Shown here: positions 25,647 to 36,558 of the stretch, in pieces | Layout: the number at the start of each line of letters is the position of its first letter | Numbering within the stretch: the stretch's first letter is position 1 | Assembly: GCF_003171515.1 (NCBI RefSeq) | Contig: NC_089390.1 | Coordinates: forward strand, 2,666,001 to 2,730,000 | Reading direction: 5' to 3' | Origin: Pyrenophora tritici-repentis | Lineage: Eukaryota; Ascomycota; Dothideomycetes; Pleosporales; Pleosporaceae | Length of the DNA: 64,000 nucleotides | The notes under the pieces: generated by a model | Told to the model about the DNA's origin: nothing | The model's input: only the letters and a program-made list of their open reading frames with translations | Databases searched by the model: none | Translations under genes and position numbers: made by a program

Positions 25647-26652
25647 ATGGCGTTCAACTGCTCAGACACCCCAGAATTCACTACCACAGATGCCGGAGTC
25701 GCCGGCGCAGGTGTACGCATCCCCACCAATTGTAAACACCTCCCTCGCTAACAATACTCCCCTTTAGACGCTCCTCTCCTTCATAATCACAAACATCCTC
25801 TCCATCCTCCTCTCCGCAACCATAATCCTTCTCGGTCTCCGCAAATCCACCTCAGCACCCATATCACGCAAGCTCTTGCAATCCTTCTCTGATCAACAAA
25901 TTCTCACCGGCATCGGCATCCAATCCGTCGGACTCGCAAAAATGCAAACAATGATACCTTACCATTTTTTCATAATCTGGCTCTTGAGTCTGCTCTCCAC
26001 AGCCACAAATCTAGCGACGCTACTTGCGCTTGTCAACGACTTTCGTCGCGACTGGGTGCTGAGATGGTTCAGGCAGATATTCATGCTGGTGAATATGGTG
26101 TTGGGAATTATATCGGGTATCTTCATTTTGCAGACTGTCACTAAGAATATGGAGCCTAAACTGCCCATTGCATGTGTTTGGGAAGTCGAGGGTAAAGACA
26201 CGGCGGCGCCTAACGCGGCACTTAGTGTTACGGGTACGATCGCCGTTATCGCTGGGCAGGTTGTTACGTTTGGGTTTGCAACGTGGTATCTGCACAACCG
26301 CGACAACCCCAAATGGCTGAAGACGGTGCAGATAGTGGGACTGTTTGCCTGTGTCGCCATGGGTGTTGGGGCGACGGTGCGAGTGGTGCTGGAGAGTCAG
26401 GCATTTGGCCATCCGCCCCAAGCAATCAATTTGCAGGGGTCTCCAGAGGGCAATTGGAGTTTTGGACAACTTTTGCCGTTGTTGCTATTGGCGCTGCCGG
26501 TTGTTAGTACGATTGAGATTGCGAGAGGAGAGGAGCTTAAGCCGAAGAGCAGGGTGGATGAGGATACGGTGCCGCTTTATGCTAGTGGGAGTGATGTGGA
26601 GTTTCAGCCCAATCCGGTGGTGGGGAGTGCGACGAGTTTATTTAGGAAGTAA
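25647..26652 (+). CDS. Hypothetical six-helix integral membrane protein
   Basis: Two exons, 25647-25712 and 25768-26652, give 316 residues. The donor GTACGC at 25713 is the only nearby GT that keeps phase with the acceptor CTTTAG at 25767, and GCTAAC is the branch site. The N-terminus is short and extracellular-like (NCSDTPEFTTTDAGVAGAG). About six hydrophobic helices follow, with charged linkers FRRDWVLRWFRQ and HNRDNPKWLK, and a polar C-terminal tail rich in acidic residues after SKPKSRVDEDT-like sequence. I do not recognise a named family; it resembles the many uncharacterised multi-pass membrane proteins of filamentous ascomycetes. No signal peptide is needed since helix 1 can act as anchor. 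No functional neighbour is evident. Confidence 0.75.
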
Positions 26653-27983
26653 GCGGTCTTAAAGTTGGCGTTTTCATGATAGATATGATATTTACTCAGA
26701 ACGACCGAAGAAGCCGTAGGTCTGTTAACTATTACTCGGGTACCTGCTATCGTATGCTCGTGAGCTATCCGGTACTATAATGAGCAAACACTAGCGACGT
26801 CATCAACCCGATCAGGACTTGGATGACGGCCATAGCCCGTGAGTTCAAACTTTGTCCTTCTCCCGGACCGATTCGCGGCTTCAACGACAGCCTAGGTCAG
26901 ATCGAAAAGTTCATTCGATGACGTTTTACTCGTCGAACTTCTCAATTCCTATCAAAAACTGCTCCGGATTTTTACATGTATTGGGGTAGTTGTGTAAGAC
27001 CTTACGCTTTTGAGTACAAAGTGCGGCAAGTTAACGTGTTTTAGTAGAATTCACATGGACTTTCGGTGTGGTAGTGAGTATTGTTTGGTTAATTGATAGA
27101 CAAGGTAGCTTGTGTAGCTACCTGTACTATGAAGATTCCAAGAGTCGTGGCGCGCAGTTGATCCGTACAGATCCACCGGCGGCGGTATCGGTCAGCTTGA
27201 AGTGACGGTCGATTCTGACGATCCTCCTCGTATCCGATAATAAGAGCAAAGCGCTGGACATATCAGTTGGGGTCGCCCTGCGCTTTGATGAGTGCCCACT
27301 ATGGGCGACCATCCTTCATTTCCATCATATCCTCTGATGAGCAGAGTGGACGACTTCAGCTTCGAACGAGTTTACTATCCTCATATTCTCAGGATCGACT
27401 TTGTAAGTAGCCTTGCATGTAGCCTTTTGATCATTCGTCTTAATATTTCATCTACTCCGCTGCCGTCTGAGTTGGTGTTCTATAGCTCACTCTCGACACT
27501 CAGAGTTGGCTTTGTTACAAAGAGGTTCCATTACTCCTGCACACTCTTGACAGTCCCAAATCATTTATTCAAAGAACACCATAGCTTCTAGTATCTCCGA
27601 TTTTCGATAACAATTGACACGCGAGTGATACTATGGCTATAAAGGGTGATAGAAAGTGCAGTCATCACGAAAGACCTGTCTCGCCAGTCGGCAAAGAAGA
27701 TGTTGGAGTCCACCTCAGAGAACAGCGTGGCAAAAGAAATCGGCAGACTAGCAACAATTAGTCAGATGGTAGTGAACGGGGTAATTTTTAACGAGTCAAC
27801 ATATATAAAGGTATTATGAGTATAAATGTCATATTCAATCTGCTCATAGATCTTGACTATGCAACTACAAAAGTAATATATTGCTCACTCTCTAGCTTTT
27901 GATCTAACTTGCTAGCTCCGCCTCCATTGCTAAAGTAAAGACGCTTAGAAAATCGCTGAACGTCGTCACAAAAGTACCTTATC
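26653..27983. other. Gene-poor stretch left of the small secreted gene
   Basis: No gene recognised in 1.33 kb. A short inverted repeat (GGTCGCCC at 27269-27276 and GGGCGACC at 27302-27309) is the only structure seen. A 99-codon open frame at 27292-27591 has no recognisable content. Confidence 0.45.
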
Positions 27984-28328
27984 TTATCCACACTTTGCCC
28001 TTTTCATTCCAGCATAATTGTCACCATCGATGGTACACGGAATACCGTTGTTATAACATGGGAAGTTCTACTCTGTTAGTAATGATATTAGACAAAGAGC
28101 AAATGCACATACTGTGCTGCATGGTTGCGAAATGCCAGTATCAACACAGTTTCCGATATCGTAAGATGTATAGGTCGTCCTGGGTTTGTGTTGGCAGGTC
28201 TACGATATCGTCAGAAGCAATCTTCAGAGAATGAAATAGGTGCAAAAGCTATTGTTATGGATACTTACAGGATCAGCGTAGGAGACTGCAATAAGCGATA
28301 GAATCGTAATAAAGGTGATTGACTTCAT
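27984..28328 (-). CDS. Small secreted cysteine-rich protein (candidate effector-like)
   Basis: Three small exons on the minus strand, 28328-28269, 28199-28113 and 28067-27984, encode 76 residues; no single reading frame shows the gene. Exon 1 is 20 codons and forms a signal peptide (hydrophobic ITFITILSLIAV core, likely cut after SYA). The mature part has six cysteines at residues 22, 38, 47, 53, 60 and 75, spaced 15-8-5-6-14, allowing three disulfides. Both introns are phase 0. Intron 1 has GTAAGT, a CTGAC branch and GTAG; intron 2 has GTATGT, TACTAAC and a TAG acceptor (nearer AGs lie too close to the branch). I recognise no family. Small size, secretion, paired cysteines and a position beside a transposon island are typical of fungal effectors or antimicrobial peptides. 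No function is demonstrated. Confidence 0.7.
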
Positions 28329-29008
28329 ATTGTTGAGCAATTTTGTTGACTGTGATGTGATTGAGCCTGGTGGCGTTGAAGAAAGGATGTACGGGAGACT
28401 CTGTTCTTATGCAGCTAGACCGTATCAAGGCTATGAGTGGTATTCGCGCACGCATACTCAAGCCTCTGATGATCACACCAATATAACCAGCTTACATGAA
28501 GACCATTGGAACGCGTAACTTGACATATCGCTCCTGTCTCGTGTTGGGATTTCGCCCAAGCTTCTTACGGACTAACTTGTATGCCGAAGTCATCGGCTGA
28601 AATCGCTGGAAGTGGAGATGGGCGGAAGGTCGATGGGACCTTTCTGGTGGGGCTAGCTAACGGCTTACAGAGAGTTTACCAGGTGTCATATTTAGATGCT
28701 ACCTCGTGTAATATGAATGTTGATCCAGACTAGGCAGTGACTAGTCGAAAACAACCACTATTTGTAGATCAAAGTCAAATAAAACACTATGATTGCGAAC
28801 ACATTACAGCGAATGGTTGGTATCACTTCGCAGAACCAGACCAGCCCACATACTCATCCCATATAACTATGGGAGCAAACGAGTACTATGGCAGCGAACA
28901 GAGGCGGTAAGCCAGGTCCAATGAGATTGATTAGTGTGCTGGGAAGTTGTATCTGCTCATAAACGAGCCGTAGGCAACTTTATTCTATCTACTCCAAATA
29001 CATGCTGT
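28329..29008. other. Intergenic between secreted gene and F-box pseudogene
   Basis: No gene seen. Contains the presumed promoter of the small secreted gene (minus strand; A-rich leader before its ATG, no clear TATA box) and the region beyond the F-box pseudogene 3' end. Confidence 0.45.
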
Positions 29009-29580
29009 TCACAGTCGAGATAGAGAAAGATGTGGAACATGTGCGGTAATCCTACTTTTATTGGGTTCGCGCATGGCACACATGTACTGCCGAGGAAGGT
29101 TTGATAGAAGGAAGTAAACGATCTCGTCCCCATCATAGTCCCCGGGTACTAAAGATAGGGCCGTACCCACGTAGTCAGAATATTGATACTTGACTATGAC
29201 CAACCTAGTGTCCTTCGAGCCAAACCACATCCAGCCTTGTATTTCAGTCCAGTCGAATAGTTCAAATCGACGTCGTCTTCTGTTGCGAGGTGGGGCAATG
29301 GATCAAACCCAATGGTGTCGCAAGATATTATATCCAGCTCCGGGAAATCTTCTCGAATCCTGCTCCTTGGGACTGAGACTGCTAAAATTTGAGTAGCTCC
29401 GTTGTCTGTTTTTACCAGTTGCTTGATAAAGTACTGTTGTGGTATCTTCTCGACACGGGCAGCGCTGTTGGTACGAACTTCCATGTCGTCTGTGCGAAGG
29501 CAATCTATTACAGCAGTGTCTGGTGTTTCCTTGGACATGCCCCATACTAGTACTTCGAGGTGGGGGCATGACTCATGAGC

Positions 29581-29588
29581 CCATTGGG
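29581..29588. repeat. hAT target site duplication, left copy
   Basis: CCATTGGG, identical to 32730-32737. Eight base pairs is the diagnostic duplication size of hAT elements. Confidence 0.85.
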
Positions 29589-29609
29589 CACAGATGTCAA
29601 TGAGCAAGC
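29589..29609 (+). repeat. hAT terminal inverted repeat, left
   Basis: Pairs with the reverse complement of 32709-32729 at 16 of 21 positions; begins with CA directly after the target duplication. It also matches the MITE terminus at 46584 at 17 of 21 positions. Confidence 0.8.
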
Positions 29610-29768
29610 TGAGCGAGCTCAGCCAATTGGCTTGCTCAGCCAATTGAGCGGAGGCCAGCAGCTCGCTCGGCTCGCTCGGATTGGCTGAAACAGGGCTGTC
29701 AGCTCGCTCGGCTTGATGGGCTCAGTCCCGATTAGGAAAGTTATATAGAAACCTTGGTGTTGAGTTTC

Positions 29769-32300
29769 TCAGCTAATATCCCACTTATGTACACCGTATT
29801 TCGCGTCCATCTCCTCATCGCTGATAGCCTCCTTTACAGGCACCTCACCACTGCCAAATCTAGCTCTTATCCATCGTCGATCGCACTGTATTGCTGCTAG
29901 AAGTTGCGGAGAAATGCTGCGCCGACGGGGCTCGAGGAGGTCACCCAGCTCGCTGAATAAGCGCTCACACTCACAGCTTGAGCCTGGGATTGATAGCATG
30001 TCGATAGCAAATTTGCTAAGGCTGGGGTAGCGATCGCGGAGTCCTACCCAGTATTTTATAGGGTCGACGCCCTCGCTAGCGATCGGTTCGCTGCGTTTCT
30101 AAGCCTCATATTCATCCTCCTCGTTCTCCGTAAGCCCTGCCGGCTTAATAAAGCTGTTAATAGCGTCTTCTATATCATTGTGCCTAACTTTAGAGCGTAA
30201 GCGCGGCTTCGGTAAGCTTTTGTACTCCGCCCACAAATGTTGAAACTTGCGGTTGCTGCTCTCTAGCCAATCAGGCTTATCCGCCCACGCTGCGTCAAGG
30301 TAGCTTTTGTAGCGAGGATGAAGGATTATAACAGCATAGTAAGCTGGCGAGAGGTCGAGCTTGTTGTAGTACTCGCGGGCTTTAACTAGGGCAGCGCGGA
30401 GGTTGATAGCAAGGTGGTCTTCGGGTGACTCTGTATGCTCATCATAAATGACGTCTTCATAGCTTTGCAAGCGGTCCTCATAGACTCCAAGTAAGTATTC
30501 AAATACTAGAATAACCTCAGCGATTGCTCCAAAAGCACCGCTTTTGCCGCGGCCTTCAAGCCGTTTTGTAGCTTGTTTTAGTGGCCTAAGCACATCAATA
30601 TACTCAGCAATCACCTGCCAGTCATGGGCATTGATCCCATCAGACCTCATCCAATCCGGCGCTGCAGGCAGCTTGTTGTTACGACTTCGGGCGTACGCGT
30701 CTTCAGTTTCAATCTTCTAAATATGGTAGTTGGCGTACCTATTAACCGCTAATTACAACTCAACAGCGCGCTTAAAACACGAAACGTAAGAGTTATAGCG
30801 AGTAACAACTAGCTTAACGGGCTCCTTGATTTTGTGCTGTTCTGTTGGCGCGTTGACAGGCTGGTCCCTAATAGCGAGCTTCTGATACTTCTCAAAAAGA
30901 GCGTACTGTTGTGGTGTTTTGATGTAGTTAATAACCGCGACAAGCACTCCTAATGGTCCATCGCCTCGCCAAGTAGCCATATTCTCAGCTTCGTTCACGC
31001 GCTCAGTCTCCTCGTTGTCGTAGGACTCTTTCTCCTCACCCCAGAGTAGCATCTGGCCAATGAGATTAAGCGTATAAGGACCGCAGCGAAGGCGACGCTC
31101 AGTAGCGCTAAAGCCTATCTGCAAGGCGAGAGTGTTAATCGTGGTGTTGTTGTTATGTGCGTTGTCGAGGACGAAGTAACCGAGCTTGCCCACAGTGATT
31201 TCGAACTGCTTGAATATTGCCATCACGACCTCAGCCATAGCCTCGCCGGTGTAGGCACCTGTCAGTTGTGGGAGCGCAATAGGCAAGTCCCTGAGCTCGC
31301 CAGAGCTATCAACGTAGTGGGCGACGATACCTAAGTAACCGCGCTTGCCACCTTTTGTCGTCCATCCGTCAAAGCTTACATAGACTTTGCTCATTGATTC
31401 TGAAAGGCTTGCGATAACCTTTAGTAACAGGTAGTTGTACAGGCGTATAACGTATCGTGAGACGCTGTTATAAGATGCCCACAAGGCTCGTTCTGCCTCT
31501 ACGCTAGCTAATTATATCATATTGCGAAAAGACGATGATTCGAATTGTGAGAGTGGGAGGTTGTTTTCGACGAGCTAGGTAACGGCCGCAAGCCTAAACT
31601 CTTGTATATTGAAGTTGGTAAGCTCGTTGGCAACAGCCTAAGAGCAGCCCTTCTGAAGGGCGCGTTCGAGGAGAGTTTCTTTCCGAGGAGCGACGGTAGT
31701 GCGCTTACTTGGAGGCTTCAAGCCATGAACTTTCTTGTCTTCTCCGAGATGACGTGCTGGCGCTGATGGAGACTGCGAGACGTTATGTATGCCACGGCCA
31801 ACAGTAGTGAACTTGTGCTTATAGCAATAGTGGCAGATCCACGTAACTTTTGCGACGTTGCTGCGCAAGGCGATGCGATAGCCATGGCTGTATACCCAGC
31901 TTGCTCGGTTCGAAAGTGATGTGGGCGGCTTGCAGTGCTTTGGGTAGCGACTCTAATTAAAGCCGTCGTATTTGTCCTCTACCTATACGAAACCCTTGTC
32001 GACAGCCTCGCTAGCTGCTCCTGAAGCTGCAACAGTGGCATGCTCGCTGCCCTTAGGTGGTGGGATGATCGTCTCTTCGGCGCGCGACTCTCGGAGGGTC
32101 GCTTCAAAATTTGGTGCTTGTGGCGCGGCAACGAGAGCTTGACGCGGCGACAGCGGTGGAGGAGGTGGAGATGGTGAGAATGGCTGAGTATCGACTAGCA
32201 CAGGTTGGCTGGCAGTCCCGCGATGACGCGCTGCGACTCTAGGGCGCTTCGAAGTTGTCGCGATTTCTAGAGCATTAACGCATGTTCTTTTTGCTGGCAT
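29769..32300 (-). pseudogene. hAT transposase with eight premature stops
   Basis: One reading frame from 32300 to 29769 would encode 843 residues. It is broken at 31983-31985, 31953-31955, 31638-31640, 31575-31577, 31512-31514, 30753-30755, 30717-30719 and 30099-30101 (six TAG, two TAA) with no frameshift. The N-terminus is a low-complexity Pro/Ala-rich tail. A BED-type zinc finger follows (WICHYCYKHKF then HNVSQ...RHL). Next comes the RNase H-like catalytic region (KVYVSFDGWTTKGGKRGYLG, YFVLDNAHNNNTTI). The C-terminus is the hAT dimerisation domain (SSCECERLFSELGDLLEPRRRS). All domains remain readable, so the damage is point mutation only. The protein cannot be made from this copy. Confidence 0.88.
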
Positions 32301-32708
32301 TATAGCAACGGCGAGGTAGATAATAGCTGCAAATAGAGACGCGTTGGTGGAGTATAGGTGAGTGTGGTGGGTGATAAGTAGTAAGTGAAGTGTCGCAGAA
32401 GGAGAATATTGTTGCCAGGCCGTTAGCCGGAAATTTAGTAGCTTATTTGCTAGAAATATAGCAAAAAAGAGTGTATTTTAGGTTATAACTAGGTTTCGAA
32501 CTTACGCACTACACCTAAAAATCATCGTGAGATTGCCCCTCCACCAAGTCCTTCAGCCCCAAGTTTCCAACCGCTCCATCCAACCAAGCTAAGCAAGCTG
32601 ACTGAGCGAGCGCCTATCCCTAAGCTCGCTCGGCTTGCAAGCGCGCACTGCGCGCTCAGCTCATTCGGCTTGGTCAAAACGTCCAAGCCGAGCGAGCTGA
32701 GCGAGCCG

Positions 32709-32729
32709 GCTCGCTCGTTGACAAGTATG
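32709..32729 (-). repeat. hAT terminal inverted repeat, right
   Basis: Reverse complement begins CATACTTGTCAACGAGCGAGC and pairs with 29589-29609. The CCATTGGG duplication follows directly. Confidence 0.8.
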
Positions 32730-32737
32730 CCATTGGG
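32730..32737. repeat. hAT target site duplication, right copy
   Basis: CCATTGGG, identical to 29581-29588. Confidence 0.85.
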
Positions 32738-34435
32738 AGAACAATGTGGCAAACTCTTGGGTTTCGAGAGCTGGGTCTGTTCTAACCTTTGCTTTGGGAA
32801 CCGCCCGGAGTTGGGGTTGATACAATTGTAGGATATTCAACTCCTTAAGGTTTTTGATTGGTTCCTATCATCAACTGTGCGCGTCACAATGGTAACAAAC
32901 TTGCCAGATTGAGTCTTACGAGATATTCAAGAACGAATTCGTGTCTATACCGTCTGTACTTGAATTTAGAGCGCGAGCTACGATGTTGCAGCTCAGGCGC
33001 CCGCATTGCAAGTTGATTCAAACCATTGATCTCTTTGCAGACGGACTCTAAGGACGATTTGGATAACAATTCTTCGTCGTTTTTGAACATACCGCAGTCA
33101 TCAAACAGTGACAGTGTCCTTAGGCTATTGCGTATCGGCCAGAGAAATGATGAGCGATCGTTAGGTAAGCCCTCTGCGTCAAAAACCGGGGGCTCGAATG
33201 TTTTTTTGAGAGACCAGGGAAGTGGAGACAGAGATGATGAATGCCCTAGTTACGTCCTAGCATGATCTCTAACGATATCATGTCCAATATATAAAAATCG
33301 TCATGAGTAGAGAGCGTAAAGTGCGTCAGATTTTGTAGGTTGGGGAGGCAGCAGAAGTTCACCGCGAATGGGAAGATGCAGTCAAAGAAAGCCAGCTTTG
33401 TCAACTTTGACATATCGAATATGGTGGAAGGAAAGCTCGGGGGCAGGAAACCTTGAATCGTAAGTTGACTTGTCATGACCTTCTTATGTTCGAAGAGAAT
33501 CGAGTTGACGCTATCGTCGCAATAGAGCTCTACAACTTCGAATATTGGGTCCGCGTCTATACTCTCGTACATGTCATACATGAACACATCTTGTTCATGG
33601 ACAAGAGTAAGCGATTCAAGTTCAGGCGTTGCTATGGCAATCTCGACGAATCCAGATGTTTGCTCATGTTCTGATGTGAACCCAGCAGTTAGCCGTCGCA
33701 TTTTCGGAGATATGAGTCGCTGCAGACTTCCACATGGTACGTGTAATTCCTCGATAGATTGTTGACTCTGTGCTAGCAGGTTGACAATGGCTGCATTCAT
33801 AGGAAATAGGGACAGGTATCTGGAAAGTGATTAGTGCCATTAGGGAGGTAAGTGTGGAAAAGCTCGGTAGAGCTCTCGTCAAAACCAGGTAATCGATAAG
33901 TGCCATTAGTCGTGTTTTGCTTTTATCAAGATTCGAGTACTGGTCCAAAATATCTCTTATAGAGTGTGTGAACACACCGAAATCTACGCAGCTTGTTTTT
34001 GGGAAATGACTGCAGGATTTCCAACAGTAATAATACTTTCTCACGTGGATCCCACTCTTTTGGACTAGAGAGCTCGCAGGTTATACTGCTTTCCGGCCAT
34101 ATATTGAGCAGGCTTAAGCTTCGCGCATATTGCAGGTTTCTTGATGCGCCGATGGCAAGACATTGTTGGAATGCTCGCAGCTGGCCATCGGGGTTTCTGA
34201 TGTCGAACACGATGTTGCCATACAATCTCTTCGTCGCAAAACAGTTCCAACCTTTGCAGGTCAGGTCGAGTGCTCGAAGATCCGAATACACGCCAATCTA
34301 GAGTTGAAAGTTAGCCAGCCGAGGACTGCAGCGTGCCGCCGCGTCTCGGGTGGTAATGTTTACAAGATCCACTATCGTAGCTTTGACATCTGCATTGAGC
34401 TCCACTTGCCCACTGGCAAGAGTGGCATCTCCCAT

Positions 34436-34627
34436 GCTACAATGACCCAAGGCAGAAGAAAGTGTAATGCCAGGGATGCAGCGCGAGACTGTGAAGGGCG
34501 AGGGCACTATCGGGCTTGTCAGAGGAAGCCGTAGGCGGGTGTTTGAGGTTACGCACTAGTGCGCTATTTCGCCGTCTCCATCGCAACGTACCTTCTTTCT
34601 CTACCTACCAGCACTGCACAACACAAA
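34436..34627. promoter_or_regulatory. Shared divergent promoter between two F-box genes
   Basis: Only 192 bp separate the start codons of the split F-box gene (minus) and the intact F-box gene (plus), so both promoters must lie here. No specific box was identified. Confidence 0.45.
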
Positions 34628-36402
34628 ATGCTTTCTTTACCAAACGACATCCAATTACTCATCATAGAAAGCGTTAATACCAAAAGCGCCCTCAAGGCTC
34701 TCTGTCTAACATCGCAACATCTCCGCACCCTCAGCTTGCCGCTACTGTACCACACCGTCCACCTGCGTACATGGGACCAGGGCCACAAGCATCTGGTATG
34801 CTTCGCCAAAAGCATCGCTGCTGGTGCTGGTCGTCATTTACGTCACACACGAAGCCTGTCATTTGAAGATGATCGGCCTTCCTCAGCACCAGAATCCATC
34901 TTGACGGAACCCTCGGACAACACGCGTTTGGGATTTCGCGTGAACCAGGACTTCACAGCAAGAGACGAGCATGTATACCTCGTGCTGGCCATGTTTCCAG
35001 ACCATTGTTTGCATACTTTCCGGTAAGAAGATTTTACTCAAGTCGGGAGACTTTGATTACATTTGCTGATCATAGACTTTTTCGGCATGCTAGGTTTTTG
35101 TCCGAGCGGTCCCTGACATCGAAAATCGCTGAACTACTAGAGCGAAGCCAACGCAAGATAGTACACCTGCATTTCAGCTGGACTAGTTATTCTCCTCGTG
35201 ACAAAAGCCCATTTCAACAAACTCTTCTGCCTCCGATCGCATTGCAAAATCTCGATATCCGACTATCATGCGAGAGGGGTATCAATCCAGTCCTGAAAGA
35301 GATATTCACCAAGGGCTCTACCTTGACACGATTGTCACTTGGCGAGCAGCGTGAGAGATCACCAACGTCTCTGGGGTTTCACCTACTCTCAGGCATAGTA
35401 CCAGAAGGGATGAAGCTAACAAAGCTACGTCATTTGTGTCTCCATCACCTGGATCTAAGCATGATGTTTCCCATAATAGCTGCCATGGTCGATTTCAGGC
35501 AATTGCTCTCTCTTTCCATCTCCGGATGCGATGACTCGGATTCTTTTTTCCATGACCTTGGTATTAGTCTGGCCAACAGTCGTGCTTCTCTAAAGCATAT
35601 TTATGCAACCATATCTGACACGGACTGCTTGACCGATGTGCTCAAGCATTCTGACCATCTGACCAGTCTACATCTAGTCTGGCCCGAGGGCTGGAAAGAA
35701 ACATTGTGGAAGACGATTCAGCACATAGGCCCTCATCTTGAAAGTCTCGGTTTGCACCACTCTAGGACGATGGAACCCATCAGCACCAACGCGCGTGATA
35801 TTACAACTTTGCAAGCTTTGTCGTCGTGTTCAAAGATCAGGCAGTTGGGGATTCAGTTATCACATCGTGACTTGGATGTGCAAACATGGAATACACATTA
35901 CATGTTCAAAGCTTTCCTGGTAAGTAATACGTTGAGCGACAATATTCCAGTCGACGAGCCTAATAGCTACCAGGACAACTTAAAATACCTCCCCGACCTA
36001 CGTACCGTACACTTCCGCTACCCCCGGTGGATCGACACCAGCGAAGACACGTTAGGCGTCGTAGCCCCCAAACGCTGGCCGCAAGTAACATTCGAACTCC
36101 AACGCTTCGCCAACGTGTTTTTCCAGTTTCTCGAGACGCACAATCTCTGCCCAAGGCTAAATTGCTTAGCTATCGGCGTCTTCTGGGAGCCTAGGACGTC
36201 GTTGGGCAACTTTGCTTTTCACATCCCGCGTCATTGCTTTACCAAGGGGTATCAGACGGATGCTCTAGGTAGAACGACAGCGGTTGGTGTTCCGGTTTCG
36301 GTTCATACGCTCAGAACGTACGAGCCGGAGTCTGATATATTAGATTTGGATCCGGATTGTGAGTGGGTGGGTAGCTTGCCGGAGCATTTTCAGGTTTCGT
36401 GA
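34628..36402 (+). CDS. F-box domain protein with leucine-rich-type repeats
   Basis: Two exons, 34628-35022 and 35076-36402, give 573 residues. The donor GTAAGA and acceptor CATAG split an Arg codon as CG|A. The start is MLSLPNDIQLLIIESV followed by LKALCLTSQHLRTLSLPLLYHTVHL, a clear F-box; the open frame upstream lacks another ATG. The rest has irregular Leu-rich segments, such as LTKLRHLCLHHLDLSMMF, LLSLSISGCDD and LTSLHLVWPEGW, as in substrate-recognition parts of fungal F-box proteins. Expected role is substrate adaptor of an SCF (Skp1-Cul1) ubiquitin ligase; substrate unknown. It is divergently paired with the transposon-split F-box gene, with which it shares overall plan and the CG|A intron site. 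Confidence 0.85.
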
Positions 36403-36558
36403 GTTTGGGATGGATTTGCAAATGACGCGATATTTGGAGGTGGAAAATGATGATTTGATATGACAAAGATACTTCTATTTACTTGGATGTCTAGGCATCA
36501 TATGATGGTTTACTTTTGTTCAGACACTCATACCACAGGTAGAGTAGCCCCGGGCTTC

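Larger units (their letters stand above)
29589..32729 (-). mobile_element. hAT-superfamily DNA transposon, 3141 bp, inactivated
   Basis: The boundaries come from the flanking CCATTGGG duplication and 21-bp terminal inverted repeats (29589-29609 CACAGATGTCAATGAGCAAGC; right end in reverse CATACTTGTCAACGAGCGAGC; 16 of 21 match). Subterminal regions at both ends are crowded with GCTCGCTCGG-type motifs, as expected for transposase binding arrays. The transposase reads on the minus strand. The element sits inside an F-box gene. Its coding region carries eight nonsense codons, all one transition away from CAG, CAA or TGG, the pattern left by repeat-induced point mutation. Confidence 0.9.
29009..34435 (-). 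pseudogene. F-box protein gene split by a hAT transposon
   Basis: The minus-strand coding pieces read 34435-34364, 34297-33978, 33819 to about 33246, an exon covering about 33170-32920, 32864-32738, then, after the hAT element (32729-29589) and one target-duplication copy, 29588 to about 29264 and on to 29009. Exons 1-3 and the 32919-32865 intron join in phase. Across the empty site the frame is continuous (QEFATLFSQ then WAHESCPHLEVLVWGM). The start resembles an F-box (ELNADVKATIVDL then YSDLRALDLTCKGWN). Besides the insertion, a frame change occurs at a T run (plus 29264-29266): one more T would restore DVDFELFDW. The junction near 33245 is uncertain, either an 80-nt intron with GTAACT donor or another one-base loss. 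The gene is therefore non-functional as sequenced. Confidence 0.82.

Noticed and set aside
27269..27309. Short inverted repeat GGTCGCCC/GGGCGACC as a MITE end
   Set aside because: Only 8 bp, with no target duplication or second terminus found.
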